Shown in pieces: positions 30,156-41,745 of a DNA stretch of 64,000 nt. Position 1 is the stretch's first letter. Each line of letters opens with the position of its first letter. The DNA comes from Odontesthes bonariensis (Eukaryota; Chordata; Actinopteri; Atheriniformes; Atherinopsidae). Made by a program: the position numbers and the translations under genes. Below the pieces are notes generated by a model. That model ran no database searches, was not told the origin of the DNA, and saw nothing but the letters and a program-made list of their open reading frames with translations. Where the stretch lies: NCBI RefSeq assembly GCF_027942865.1, contig NC_134507.1:34897711-34961710 (forward strand). Direction: 5' to 3'.

Positions 30156-30440
30156 TCCATAAGGTCACTGTGAGTGTTCATAATGGCCAAATGTGTTAGT
30201 CTCTCCTGCGTCATGGTGCTGCGCAGCCAGGTTTTCAGGCTGAGAAAGAGCGCTCAGATGCTGTGACAGATATGGGCAGGGCCAGGGAAAGCCTAATGAT
30301 CTTCTCCACCTCTGACAGCATGGAGCGGGGTTGGTGCTGCAAGGTTTGCAGGATGGACCCCTTTGCAGGAAAGCCCTCCTCTGTCCCCCGTCCCTACACA
30401 CAACTATAAAGAATGTGCAGGGGACAAAGGGCCTCCTCAC
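30143..30440 (-). pseudogene. hAT transposase C-terminal fragment
   Basis: The minus strand reads SILQTLQHQPRSMLSEVEKI, then LALPISVTASERSFSA, and after a one-base shift LKTWLRSTMTQERLTHLAIM and NTHSDLMDKLA with a stop at 30143-30145. This is the hATC dimerisation region, whose hallmark is the SERSFSALK...LRSTMTQERL block. The missing base lies between FSA and LKT near 30237. The catalytic core is absent. Confidence 0.75.
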
Positions 30441-31108
30441 ACTGGAGGGCAAAGTTGTTCAGGTATGTTGATTTGTCTTCATCAGAAGAACACACTAATA
30501 CACTCAGATAAATGACCGTGCTTAATTGTAATTCAGAGATACAAACATTTTAGGTAGACAAAGTAATGCCTACCAGTATTTGAAATGTTTTATTACAGAA
30601 AAGCTGTTGCAATGACATGTTTAGGTCTAAGTAGATCACTAAGTGATTGAACTTGTTCTTATTTAGCTCTCAGCTGTGAAAAAGGTCCGCAGTGGGAGAG
30701 AGGAGGTCCCGCTGCGTGAGGTGAAGCTGCAGCAGGTAAGATCAGAGAACGGGAGGATTGGAGAGGAGGGACAGCCTCTGTAGTTTCTAGATAAGGGAAG
30801 ATAAAATAAGATAACTTTCATATTCTGTGAGTACCTTAGTAGTCTATGGGAGTGTGCTAACTGTCTCTTTCTGCGGCGCTGGTTGTTTATATGTTTACTG
30901 TGGTCACTTGTAGGCTGCACATTACAGAGTAATCTCTGGTGCCTTTATAGTTCTGACATCTCATACTGTGTTCTGTACAGGATAAAGCTTCTGCCTCCCT
31001 CACGCTGTGGCGGGAAGCTGCAGTCCAGGAGCTGGACCTCGGCAGCCAGTGTAGGATTACCCACTTAAAGGGGAACTCCGGGGCATTTGAAGCACGTTTC
31101 CATTGCTA
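30421..31108 (+). CDS. OB-fold-like protein fragment in three exons
   Basis: Three short open pieces join through phase-0 introns. The first is GTKGLLTLEGKVVQ, ending at CAG/GTATGT (about 30460). The second is LSAVKKVRSGREEVPLREVK followed by LQQ (30667-30735), from TTATTTAG to CAG/GTAAGA. The third is DKASASLTLWREAAVQELDL then GSQCRITHLKG, from CTGTACAG (about 30981). The pattern of a basic loop, then LREV.L followed by ASLTLWREAA, resembles RPA-like OB-folds. Both ends are unknown, so this is a partial host gene or a captured fragment. It sits directly upstream of the Helentron, some of which carry RPA-like genes. The function is not established. Confidence 0.45.
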
Positions 31109-31589
31109 GAGGTTGTCAAATACTGACAGTAGGACACAGAGAGGTGCAAATCGGCGCTCCCTGCGTGGAGATAGCGCTGTTTGGGCAGCCTGTCATGCGA
31201 GGCTAATACGTGGTTGCTAAGGGGCAAGAGCTAACCCTTCCACGTAAAACAACAACTTGCACACTGTAGAAACGTCACACCACTTTATAAACCATCCGAC
31301 AATAAAGTCACAAGCCTTACCATCAAAACCATATGCATGGTTCTCACATTACTGGCATGGGGACGTTACAAAACAACTTTATAAACAGCATGGTTGTAGG
31401 CTCGCGCATGTGAAAGCCCAAAAGAGTCAATAAGGATACTCCCATATACAAAACAATTATCTTCTCTAGAAAAACTGCGTTCAAGTATTTAAAACATTAC
31501 AACAATACATGCCCTGTAATATTGTTGTAATGTTTCTGTGTGTCAGTGATTGACAGATAAAGCAGCCAATCAGCACATGATGTTCACTG

Positions 31590-34500
31590 CAGGGCAGCTG
31601 CTTACTCGTGTGTACAGTATCTGACTAAATACATCCCAAAGAAGGAAAGTGGTCTGTCAGAGTACCTGCAAACTGTCATGGAGAATTCCAACATGGACAG
31701 AGTTAATGAGTGTGATGAGATGAGAGCTGTCATGCAGGCTGACTCCAGAAAGAGAGAGATCAGTGCTCAGGAGTGTGTGACTCGTGCATGTGGAATAAAG
31801 ATGAAGAAGTGCTCACGCAGTGTTGTGTTCATTCCTACTGATGACAGTCCAGTGAAAATGAGTCGCCCCATGTCATTCTTGGAGGACACCCCGTCAGAGT
31901 CTCGTAATGTCTGGATGACGAGTTTGAGTGACAAATACAAAGCCAGACCCGAGACCCCAGAGTATGAGGAGATGTGCTCGGCTGATTTTGCTGCTGCCTG
32001 CAGGTTTGTCAGTGCAGACCACTCAAAGCGTGATGGTGTTTCACCACTTCTGAATGAGCTGGGATTTGTCCAAAGGCGGAAAAATGATAAGCCCTCTGTC
32101 ATCAGATATTACCAATGTTCCAAGGAGAAACAGCCCGAGCAGTTTTATGCCAGATTACTGAGACTGTACCTTCCTCACCGATCCGAGTATGAAATACCAA
32201 GTGCCCATCTTCCAACCTACGAGTCTTTGTACAACTCTGGCTGGGTGCAGCTCCCAGGCTCAAACCGTCCTGAGAGCGTGAAAAACATTATACAAACACA
32301 CAGAGACTAATATGAGAAACACACTGAGGAGATTGAGAATGCACTTGTAGAGTTTGAGGAGAGCAGAGAGCATGTGATGGATGAATGGTGGAATCTGGCT
32401 CCTGAATCTGAAGTTGTGATGATGAGCCGCAGCAAAGAGAGCCAGACGATGAGCAGGAACATGTGCCCGACTATTGTCCTCAGTCTGCTGCTGTGACAGA
32501 AATGAGAGCCATCAGAGAACCCCCAGCTGTGGATCCAGCTGTGCTGCGGCAGATGTATCAGAACCTGAAGCAGAAGCAGGCCTGTGTGTTCCATGCTATC
32601 AGAGACTGCTGCATTAAACTTGTGTGTGGCCTAAATCCAGAGCAGTTTTTCTTTTATGCCAACGGTGGTGCAGGAACAGGAAAGTCCCACCTGATGAAAT
32701 GCATTTACTCAGAGGCATCTAAGATACTGAGCAAACTGCAGCTACATGCAGAGGAGTTTGACATATCAAAGCCAACTGTTTTACTCTCTTCTTTCACTGG
32801 AACTGCAGCTTTCAGCATCTGTGGCACAACACTGCACTCTCTGCTGAAGCTTCCACGCAGTCTGAAAGCACCAATCCAAGGACTCGCTAACCAACTGGAT
32901 GAACTCACATCTGAACCTTTTAATGCTCAAATCATCATTATCGATGAGATCTCCATGGTTTCAAAGCCTCTTTTTGCTTATGTGGACGCAGGACTGAAAC
33001 AGATCAAAGGCAATCAGAGAGCGTTTGGTGGAATGTCAGTTTTAGCTGTTGGAGATTTCTATCAGCTGCCGCCTGTGCGCCAGTCTGAACCTCTGTGTGT
33101 ACACGACCCAGCAGATACTGACCTGTGGCAGGAACATTTTCAGATGATCACTCTGACTGAGATCATGAGACAGAAGGATGATGTTGCCTTTGCAGACGTG
33201 CTGAACAGGATTGGGGTGAAACCAAAGGCAGATGAGCTGTCTCAGGCTGACAGAGATTTGTTGTCACAGGCCATCACTGAACCAGCTCTTTGTCCCACTG
33301 AGCTTCTGCACATTTTGCCCACCAATAAGTTGGTTGATGAACACAACTCAGCAACACTGGCTTTGTTCCATTCCAACATTATCACGATGGATGCAGATGA
33401 CTTCCAGAAAGATCCCGAACAGGCAGAATGGCCCGTAAAGACACACCATGTAAGGGAGGCCGAAATGATTTCGCCCACACTCTGAAAGCTGCTGAAGGGG
33501 CTCGTGTCATGCTCACCAGAAACTTTGACATTCAGAACGGTCTGGTTAACGGTGCTTCTGCCACACTGATGTGCATAGTGACTTCTGAGGATGATCAACA
33601 CATCACTAAGCTGGGCCTGAGGATGGATAATCAGACAGGTGTAGCAAGAGTCCAGAGTGGAGCTCCAGAATCTGCCAATCTGGTTTACATGGAGAGAGCA
33701 GAGGAGAAGCTGAAACAGAACGGAGTGCTACGCAGACAGTTTCCTGTGAGGCTGGCGTTCTCCTGCACTGTCCATAAAACCCAGGGCCTCACCACACATG
33801 CAGCCGTGGTGTCCCTGCAGAAAGTCTCTGAAGCAGGTATGGCTTATGTAGCTCTCAGCAGGGGGACGTCTCTCAGTGGGCTGGATTTACTGGATTTGGA
33901 TGAAAAGAAAATATATGCCAATGCTGAAGTGAGCGCAGCGCTCCAGACCATGAGACAAGCCGATGTGGATCACATGATGCCTCTTCTTCAGGTGAGAGAA
34001 ACAGTACACAGGCCCGACACTCTGAGCCTTGTTCAGCACAACACAGAGGGACTGCCATCTCACATCGGTGACATCAGGAGACATCATGAGCTGTGCCTGG
34101 CAGATGTCCTGTGTCTGACAGAAACTCACCTGCAGGGCTCCTTTGTTGCAGACAGGCTGCATCTGGACGGCTACAACATGTTCAAGCGCAACAGACACAC
34201 GTCCTACACTCAGTATCCTCAGATGGCCAGCAGAGCAGGTGGCGGGGTTGCTGTCTATGTGAGAAAGCACATTCAGGTGCGTGAGAGACAGTATTTGCTG
34301 AATGTGACTGATCTGGAGTTTGTGGCTTTGAAGGTTGAGGCTCCAGTCTGTGCAGTGATTGCAGCTGTGTACAGACCTCCTGACTACAGTCTGAGACCGT
34401 TCCTGGAGAACCTGGGAAGCCTTTTGGATGGACTGTCACCCTGTTATTGTGTGTGGAGACTTCAATGAGAATCAGGTACTCAGGTCAACAAAGCCAGTTC

Positions 34501-34838
34501 TAGATGTGTTTCAGTCTAAGGGATATGTACAGCTGATCACCTCTGCCACCACAGACAGGAACACGCTGCTTGACCTTATTTTCATTTCCCAGCCACAGCG
34601 ATGTCTCCACTCAGGTGTCATGAGAACGTATTACAGCTATCACAACCCAGTGTTCTGTGTCCTGTCCACCAGGGAACCATGAAGAGGTCGCTGAGTCTTA
34701 AAAATCATGACAAATGTAAACAATTACTGCCTGAAGTTCGTAGTTTTGGTGAAGAGATAATAATGTTTTCTTCAGAAAAGTATAAGAAAAGTTTTATCAC
34801 AAAATCTGAAGAGCTGAAATATGCTATTGATATTTAAC
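31590..34838 (+). mobile_element. Helentron (Helitron group), 5'-truncated
   Basis: The order of coding parts is the end of the Rep region, a Pif1-like helicase, then an AP-endonuclease-like domain. That order is diagnostic of vertebrate Helentrons. The HUH motif part of Rep is missing, and I could not place either terminus. Several frame breaks are present. The element lies between the OB-fold exons and the right arm. Confidence 0.8.
31600..34838 (+). pseudogene. Helentron Rep-helicase-endonuclease protein, broken
   Basis: The Rep tail reads QYLTKYIPKKESGLSEYL, then the frame from 31678 runs to a TAA near 32308. The helicase (32463-33480) has Walker A GGAGTGKSHLMK, DEAD-like IIDEIS, GDFYQLPP and LTEIMRQ. 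After a one-base shift near 33445 (HHV/KGGRNDFAHTL) it continues with FPVRLAFSCTVHKTQGLT and VALSRGTS. The endonuclease follows with CLTETHLQG and, after another shift near 34440, VICGDFNENQ and TYYSYHNPVF, where most AP endonucleases have SDH. A further shift lies near 32430. The intact protein would nick, unwind and strand-transfer the element. This copy is dead. Confidence 0.82.
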
Positions 34839-36137
34839 TGAATCGGATAATGACTTTTTCCAAATACTTTATTTTTTCTCAATATTGGACGTTTCTCCTC
34901 ATAAAATATTATTGACAGCTAATATAATGATTATAATATAACCCTCATACCTGACTTAAAACACAACTTAATTTCTGAAAAGGGACATTTTTGTCCCCTT
35001 TTAAAACCACCTAAAAACATCATATATTAATATTTTTTCCACTTTATTTTTCAGAAATCTTTTATTCCACTTCAGTTCTAATCATAACTACCAAGTTTTC
35101 AATTATTTAAAGAAAATGAACCCTTTAGATGCCAATTTGAACTTTTTAGCCCAAATTTTCAGCCTTTAGGTGCCAGTATTTTCAAAATATGGAATGCAAA
35201 GTGGAATTATTGAGTAGGGATAATTATGGTCTGGGATATAGCTAAACCGGAACAAGACAAATATTCTCTCTGCCTTCTGCTTCTGCACAAGAGAAACAAC
35301 AAAGAAAGCAGAGCGCTGCTGAGATAACAGCAGCTGAGTCCAGAACTCATTAATACAACATGAATAACAGGAAAGTCTCTGAGGACATTAAACAGCTTTG
35401 GCTTGTTGTCAGATTCTGATCCATTCATGAAGCTAAACTGGTGGTTTGGTGCAGCAAACTGGTCCCAGCAGCTGGACATCAGTGGTTGGACTGGTGGACT
35501 ACCTCAGCGAAGAGTAGAGGCCATCTGGCTCTGCTGGAGACTCTGAAAACAAACACACACAGTTCCAGCTGCAGGAAACACAACTCCAGGAGAAAGGATT
35601 GAAGCTGATTATCTCTGGGACGTTCAGGATCAGAGGCTCCCGCATACCTGCAGCTCCCCCTTTCATCCAGGCAGGAAAAGCCAAAGGACAGAGGCCAAAT
35701 ACATCAGATGTTGCTGCATACTTGAAATGAAAGTGTTTCTGCAGCCAAAGACATTTGTACTATATTTGCACTTTATATAACTGGATGAGAATCGATAAGC
35801 GACATCGAAAATGGAACCGGAATTGGTCAATTTCTAACATTTCCCATCCCAAGTCCTGGGAACCTGGTGAGTGTGAAAATGATGCACTGATGGTGGATAA
35901 AGCAGTGGGACACGTCCAGCAGTGGAGCTGCAGCAGAGCTGGAGTCCGGTTGGGTTATCTGAGCATAGAGGCTGGAAGCAGGGTGAACAGCTGAGCTGCT
36001 TCTGTGCAGAGTTGGGAATAAAGAGCAGCTGTACCTCTGGTCCTGTTGGATCTGATGACTGTTTGTCCAGAAGTGAGCTGGTCTGTCCTGACTGCAGAGT
36101 AGACTGCAGCTGTGAGAAGTCTCAGCATCAGAGAACA
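34839..36137. other. Unassigned sequence between the Helentron and the right arm
   Basis: AT-rich sequence to about 35220 may be Helentron 3' non-coding DNA. The remainder has no recognised gene. A cysteine-rich open frame ([20 protein letters not shown], about 36078-36137) runs into the right arm but matches no family I know. Confidence 0.35.
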
Positions 36138-36169
36138 GACGGGCATCTGCAGGAGGAAGCTGCAGCTGT

Positions 36170-36487
36170 GCTTTCACATGCACACTTTCTAACTCCACAG
36201 GACTATTCTGGCAAAGTTCAGAATACAACTTTAGGCAATACAGTAACATTTGCTTGTTGTGTGGAAATAAACCGTCTAACATGGTCCCAAACCAGCTCAA
36301 ACTTCATCTCCAAACTAAACATCCGTCACTTCAGAACAAGAACACCAAGTATTTGGTTTGCCTGCATCAACACACTGAGGAACAGGCAACTTTCATGAGA
36401 AAAACCTCTGAGGTTTCTCTGAATGTTTGCTACGTGGAAGCTGAACTCAAAGCAAATAAAAGCAGCCACACAGGAGCAGAGGCGTGA
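36170..36487 (+). pseudogene. BED-finger-like fragment (right copy)
   Basis: This is the right-arm partner of 15974-16290: [31 protein letters not shown] and [20 protein letters not shown]. Only a few residues differ (for example VCLHQHTEE against VYLHQHAEE). The open frame 36254-36487 survives in both arms. Confidence 0.45.
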
Positions 36488-36699
36488 ATACTACCTGCCT
36501 GCAGAGCCTTTGTAATGAGATGCTCGGGCCTAACGCTGCTTAACAAGCAGCTAAAGTTCCTCCGTCAGAGAACACAGTTTCAGATATATTGATGACGGAG
36601 TTTTAGAGCATCTGAATGAACTGAACACTGACATGAAAACCCGCTCACAAGCACGACAATGGATTCTGCCCAAAGATGCACCTCTGGAAACAACACCTG

Positions 36700-37033
36700 G
36701 AACGGGCCAACCTTGACATGTTCCCCCTCTGAAATGACTGAAATGAAGTGTTGCAGCACTTTGGGGGATAATCAGGTCAGGCCTAGAGAAGGAGCTCACC
36801 TCCCAGGAAGGTTTACTCCAGGAGCCTCCAGCCCACTGTTGATCCTGCGGTTCAGAGGAACAACGGACCAGATATTCATCAACGCAGTTACTGAAGGGGT
36901 CGTGGGAGTTTGAACACACAGTCCACATGTTTTTGTTGACTTAGAGAAGGCGTATAACCACGTCCCCCGAGGGATCCTGTGAGAGGTGCTGAGTGTGACG
37001 TCATGAGGGCGAGTAGAAAGCATGATTTACAGA
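36700..37033 (+). mobile_element. RTE-like LINE reverse-transcriptase fragment (right)
   Basis: LRFRGTTDQIF and VFVDLEKAYNHVPRGIL are readable on the plus strand, as in the left copy at 15428-15760. In the left arm the equivalent of 37034 is where the private hAT landed. Confidence 0.6.
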
Positions 37034-37041
37034 CTAAGACG
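37034..37041. other. Empty target site of the left-arm hAT
   Basis: ACTAAGAC here is the complement of GTCTTAGT. In the left arm that 8-mer flanks the 1718-bp hAT on both sides. A single uninterrupted copy proves that the right arm never received, or precisely lacks, that insertion. Confidence 0.9.
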
Positions 37042-38044
37042 TGCTGTGTGAGTGTGGCTGAATGTGGCATGTAGTGTTGAAGCTCTGAGTGCTCATTAAG
37101 ATCAGAAAAGTGCTGTACAGGAACAGTCCATTTCTACTTTCTGATAAGGTTCTGTGTGGGCGTGGCCTAAAGCCCATCTCTATCTGACACCACCGTCTCT
37201 TAGAGTTCCTCAAACATTTCCTGCTGTCGACTTTAGCAGAAAACACCTGAGCTGAAACAAGGTGGGGCGAGCAGTGGTAAAGCCCTGCTGCCCCCCCACA
37301 GACCACTCACACCGTTTATTCTTTACACGCTCAGCTGCAGGAGTTTGGATCAAACTGAGCATTTATTTTGCATTCTTTTCACTTAGTTTCTGTCCGCTCT
37401 GAGTTGTGTAAAGTTCCTCCTGAAGCAGCTCATCATCATGTGTTTTCCATCCGACCTCAGCCTGAGCTGTTTTAATGTCCCCTCCACTATCAGAAGTTCT
37501 CCACAGAGCAGGAACAGTTAAAGGATTTCAGCTGAAGCAGAAAAACACAGCTTCTCTACTTACAGAGCAGCTGCTGAACACTTGTTTCCAGCGTTGTGTC
37601 TCTCACTCATTTGGGCAGTTTGAGCTGGTTGTTGAAGCCCCAAATAAAGCCCGCCCTCTTCCTGAGTGGGTCCCTGTGGTTTCTTCTTCTCTTCATACAC
37701 CAGGGGGCAAAGTTTTTAAAGATACAAGCGATACACCATTAATTCCAGAAATATGTCCAAAGTTGAATGAACATGTTGTAAATAATCAGATCAGATAAAT
37801 CATCTACCTTTAACTGATGTATGACTGAGCATCTGGACGCACGGCTTGGGCTGCGAGCTGAAAGACAGCTGTGACTCAGAGCATCTGAGGGAACTGAACC
37901 CATGATGAGTCCAACCCCAGGCAGCGTCCCATCATCCTGAGCTGCTCCTTGTGAGCAGTGCTGTTGAACTTTAAAAGTCGTCTGGTGGTAGTTTCCACGT
38001 TCTCTGAGGCTCAAAGCTTTCAGCCGACAGCCTGAGCTGTTCAA
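37042..38044. other. Unassigned stretch, conserved in both arms (right)
   Basis: This is the counterpart of 12689-13694. No gene or element end was recognised. Confidence 0.4.
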
Positions 38045-38783
38045 GGGTTGAATTCTAAAGTTTCTCTTTTCATTTTGGCTTGATAAATCCCAGCCTGCTC
38101 TGAGCTGAACAACCTGCCCTTCCTTTCCTAACAGCCATCAGCATCCACAGGAGCTGAAGCCCCTCCCTCTGCTTCCAGAAGCTGCTCTGCATCTGCCTGA
38201 ACCGCCCAATCACAGCTTCAGCCTCCTTTCTGAGCTGCTTCCATTCTTCTGTTGGGATGCTGAACTAAAGACTTTATTTCTTTAGGAGCTTTCATCCCTC
38301 ATCCTGACAAACTAAAAGCTGCTCAGTACCAGTTTGAGCCATTAAATCAGAGAATGAAACTTTCCACCTTAAAGCTTTTCACTCTTTGCTTTGGCCTCTA
38401 AAACCTGGAGACATTTAAACTCTTTGAGCAGCTCTCACAGGACTTGAACATATGATCTCCGAGTCCCAAAGTAGTTTATTGACCCTCTGAGCGATGCCTC
38501 TGCTGCTTTGTGCTGCTTTCTTGGCACTTTTTACCTGAGACTGATGACCACAGACACTATCTTTTAGTCTTCCAACATGTTTCCTGTGAAGCAGCTTTGC
38601 TCATCAACTGTCTCTGGTTTGTTCAGCTGCTTGGTGTTCTGTCTCATGTTCTGTATCACAATAAAGTCTCCGACTTGTTGGTTTCAAACTTTGAAGACTG
38701 AGAAAAATTGAGTGGAATCTGGAAAAGGCTTGAACTCAGTCCCTATGAAAAGAAAATGAAAAGAGAAAGTTTAGGATTCAACC
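38045..38783. repeat. Inverted-repeat-ended element (right copy)
   Basis: GGTTGAATTCTAAAGTTTCT at the left end and AGAAAGTTTAGGATTCAACC at the right end mirror each other, as at 12101-12688. The right copy is longer because of the insert at 38416-38575. Confidence 0.5.
38416..38575 (-). mobile_element. 160-bp tRNA-like insert, private to the right arm
   Basis: The flanks GGAGACATT and AGTCTTCC are contiguous in the left arm, so this is an insertion (or a precise deletion on the left). On the minus strand it has GCATCGCTCAGAGGGTC, similar to a Pol III A box, and GTTCAAGTCCT, which fits the B box GWTCRANNC, about 45 nt apart. This suggests a tRNA-derived SINE head. I could not fold a complete tRNA or find a clear target duplication. 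Confidence 0.45.
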
Positions 38784-38984
38784 TTTCAGTGTGTAGTTGA
38801 TCCATATAGTTGTCTTATCCACCAGTGACCTCACATTTCCCCTGATGATCGAGGTAAGAAATGCTTTAAACTTCCTCCTCCTTTTCCTCCATGTTGTTCC
38901 TGCTCTGCATCCTAGACGTCTCCTCTTCAGCACTCCAGATTTGGGGTATTTTTCCAGCCATTTCTTGGGCTTTTGTGGAGCTCA

Positions 38985-39596
38985 GGCCGTTTCTCAATAT
39001 ACCTTCTTGTCCGTACTTGTGTTCTTGTGTTCTTGTGAAACGTCATCAGTCGCAGCCCAAGTACTGTCCCAACACACAAGTTCGCATTTCGCCGAGAACG
39101 GTGAAAGTTCCCGGTTGTGTTCTCGACACGCCCATTTTACCGAGGATGCATCGGTAGCTAACTTGTGCTAACTTGTCAGCGCAAATATCCCACAATGCAC
39201 TGCGCTCCTACCCGAGCCGAAATCAACAGGCTGAAGCTGATTTCATTTTAGCTCTAAACTCTTTAAATATATCACTTTATCCACGTTTAAAACATTTTGA
39301 GGCGAGAAAGTAGCCCTTTAGATCCCGATTTTATCGTTAATTTGTCTTAATACCAGCTATTTACAATTTTGTTCGGAAGAATTCTGCACCTCAAACTTGT
39401 CAGCGCTTGGATGAAAAAGCCCAGCTGTTTAATCAAGCAGGCTGCCTCGGGCACGAAGAACGCATCGTCTCAAAACTGAAAACGGAGCATGTGTACTTGT
39501 GATCTCCCGAGTTCATTCTTCCGAGGTTGACTAGCAAGAACATTCTCCTCAAGAACACAAGTCTGTTCTTTGCATTCTTGGTATTGAGAAACGGCC
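38985..39596. mobile_element. 612-bp MITE with GGCCGTTTCTCAAT ends (right)
   Basis: This is the partner of 11286-11898, flanked by TCA at 38982-38984 and 39597-39599. The ends are GGCCGTTTCTCAATATACC and the complement of GGCCGTTTCTCAATACC. Confidence 0.65.
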
Positions 39597-39599
39597 TCA

Positions 39600-41745
39600 G
39601 TTACCTGCACCAACAGGTGAACAACGTTCCCGTTGCTACGGTTACGCATCATAACAAATGTGAAAAACTACCAGAGTGACCAGCAGAAGTCCTTCCAGCA
39701 GCATCCACACCAGCTCAGAAACATGTTTTAGAAGTTTCTGTTTTCACAGAGAAAATCTGAAGAAGATGCAAAGAATTCTGGAATAATGGTGCTGACCTGG
39801 TTCGGTTCCACCTGAACCCAAAACATTTCATCCGGAGCCAAAAGCTTCCATCCAATTTGTATCATCAATCTACATTTATAAATAACTAAAGCTGACATAT
39901 GAGTTTATTATTTTATTTTTTTAACTAAAGAGGAAAACCTCCATTTAACCAGGAGTTACAGCAGATTAAATCTATAAGTTAGTGTAAATATAAATATATA
40001 TGGCGAAAAACACTAACTTCGTGGTCGCACTGGAGGAAACTCAGGTATTCTGCAGAAGCACAGGAGTTCATCCCCTTCAGATCATGAATATCTGACGTTG
40101 ATTCCTGCTTTTAAAATAATCAATGAGAAATCCCCAGTGAAACGACACTGCCACCAGGAGGTCAGATTGGAACATTACACTATTGTTTGGATCCAGCACT
40201 GTGTTCTTCAACAACCTTCAGTTTTACAGATCATTACGGAGGTGGAAAAAGTGAACACAACCTACTGAAAAACACTGAAGCACAGAAGCAGCGCTCAGTG
40301 TGCTTTGGGAGCAGGAACCCCAGAAAGACTTCTGGGGACTGAGGGTATTTTCCTCATTTTTACGTCCCTTCATTCCTTTGCCTTTTTCAAGCACTTGTTA
40401 TTACTTATTTGAATTGGCTGATGAGACAATTCTTCATGCTGCTTCCTGATTTTGATTAGTTTCAGGTGTAGTCTGAGTAAGAGGAGAGAATAATGCAAAA
40501 CAAGAAACTGCAGCACTGATCAGACACGGCTGGATCTCAACAGGAAACACTCACTGAGAACCAGATCTAACGTGTGACTTCCACTGTGAGTCAGCTCAGT
40601 TAAAAACTGGGTTTAACTTCTGAGGTTCGTCTCTGACTGAGGGACTGTCTCTGTCCCGCTAACAGCCCCCCGGCTGGCTCGCCATGTTTCGCCACATATA
40701 CACAACATGACGGGGTTCATTCGGGGGAGGTGACTTCACTGATGACCATCTGCATACAGGAAGACAGTCCTGCGTAACATTCAGTCGCTACAGCGACTGT
40801 CTTGCATTTCTGGTGGCTACTTCCTGTTCAGCCAGGACCGTAGCGCCAGACGCTAACACACAAAAGTCACCGCTGATCACATCTTTAGGCCAAAGTGGGA
40901 TTTGTCAGTGAGATTCTCCCAGCCTGAAGCAGGTTTAAATCATCAGCGTTTGAGTTTGTAGATACAATCCAATAAAGTATAAGGGTGTCGTGTGCACACT
41001 CTGCCACCGGGTGTTCTGGGTAAGTTGTGTAGCCGTCGGGGCAGAAGAAGAAGAAGAAGAAGAAGAGTTGTGGACTAAAACAATGTGAGCAGCGCGACTG
41101 AGAGCATCTGAGATTACAGCAGAATGTCTGTTTGGTAAATCTGCTCAGTACCTGATTGTGTGAGTAACTGAGCAGTTGTAGAAGCAACAAACAAATCAGT
41201 TCAGTTTTCTCGTGTTAAACGGTTCAATTCAAAGTACCGTTAGCCTGCTTAGCTGCCTTTTCCCTCAGTGCAGCCATGACGTTTGGACTAAAATCCGTTC
41301 ACACGTCTGAGTCCAACACAACAGACATTTGAAAGAGTTTCACAGCTTGAAGTTGAGCCTCGTGCCCTTTTAGTGTTGGAACAGCCTTAACTTTCAGCTT
41401 CAGTCATGAGCATCATACAGCTGTCTGGGAAGTACAGGGAACAACTCCAAACCTTTTTCAGACTGCGTTTAAGATTTCTGGGTCTTTGGGGAAGATGATA
41501 AGGGTCAACTTTCCCTCGTAACCAAACACACATTTTCTTCAAAAATATCTGTGTAGCAAGAACAGGAAAAGCATGAGAAAAGTTAACATCTGACCTTTAA
41601 TGAAATGCAGAACAATGAAATACAGAGGATACATAAGATTTTTAATCTGAACAAATGCATGGCTTCTGATTGGTAGTTCCTGTTGCTGCTCTCAGGTGAA
41701 TGTTTGCTTATCTGCCGTAAAAATTGTTGTTGATTGTTAAGCCAA
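39600..41745. other. Zinc-finger 3' UTR and unassigned sequence (right)
   Basis: This is the counterpart of 9139-11285, antisense. An (AAG)n run lies near 41045-41066, slightly longer than on the left. No gene was recognised. Confidence 0.5.

Noticed and set aside
35922-36398. 158-residue frame crossing the right arm boundary
   Set aside because: It crosses a duplication breakpoint, its arm part overlaps the BED-like frame in another phase, and it shows no family match.
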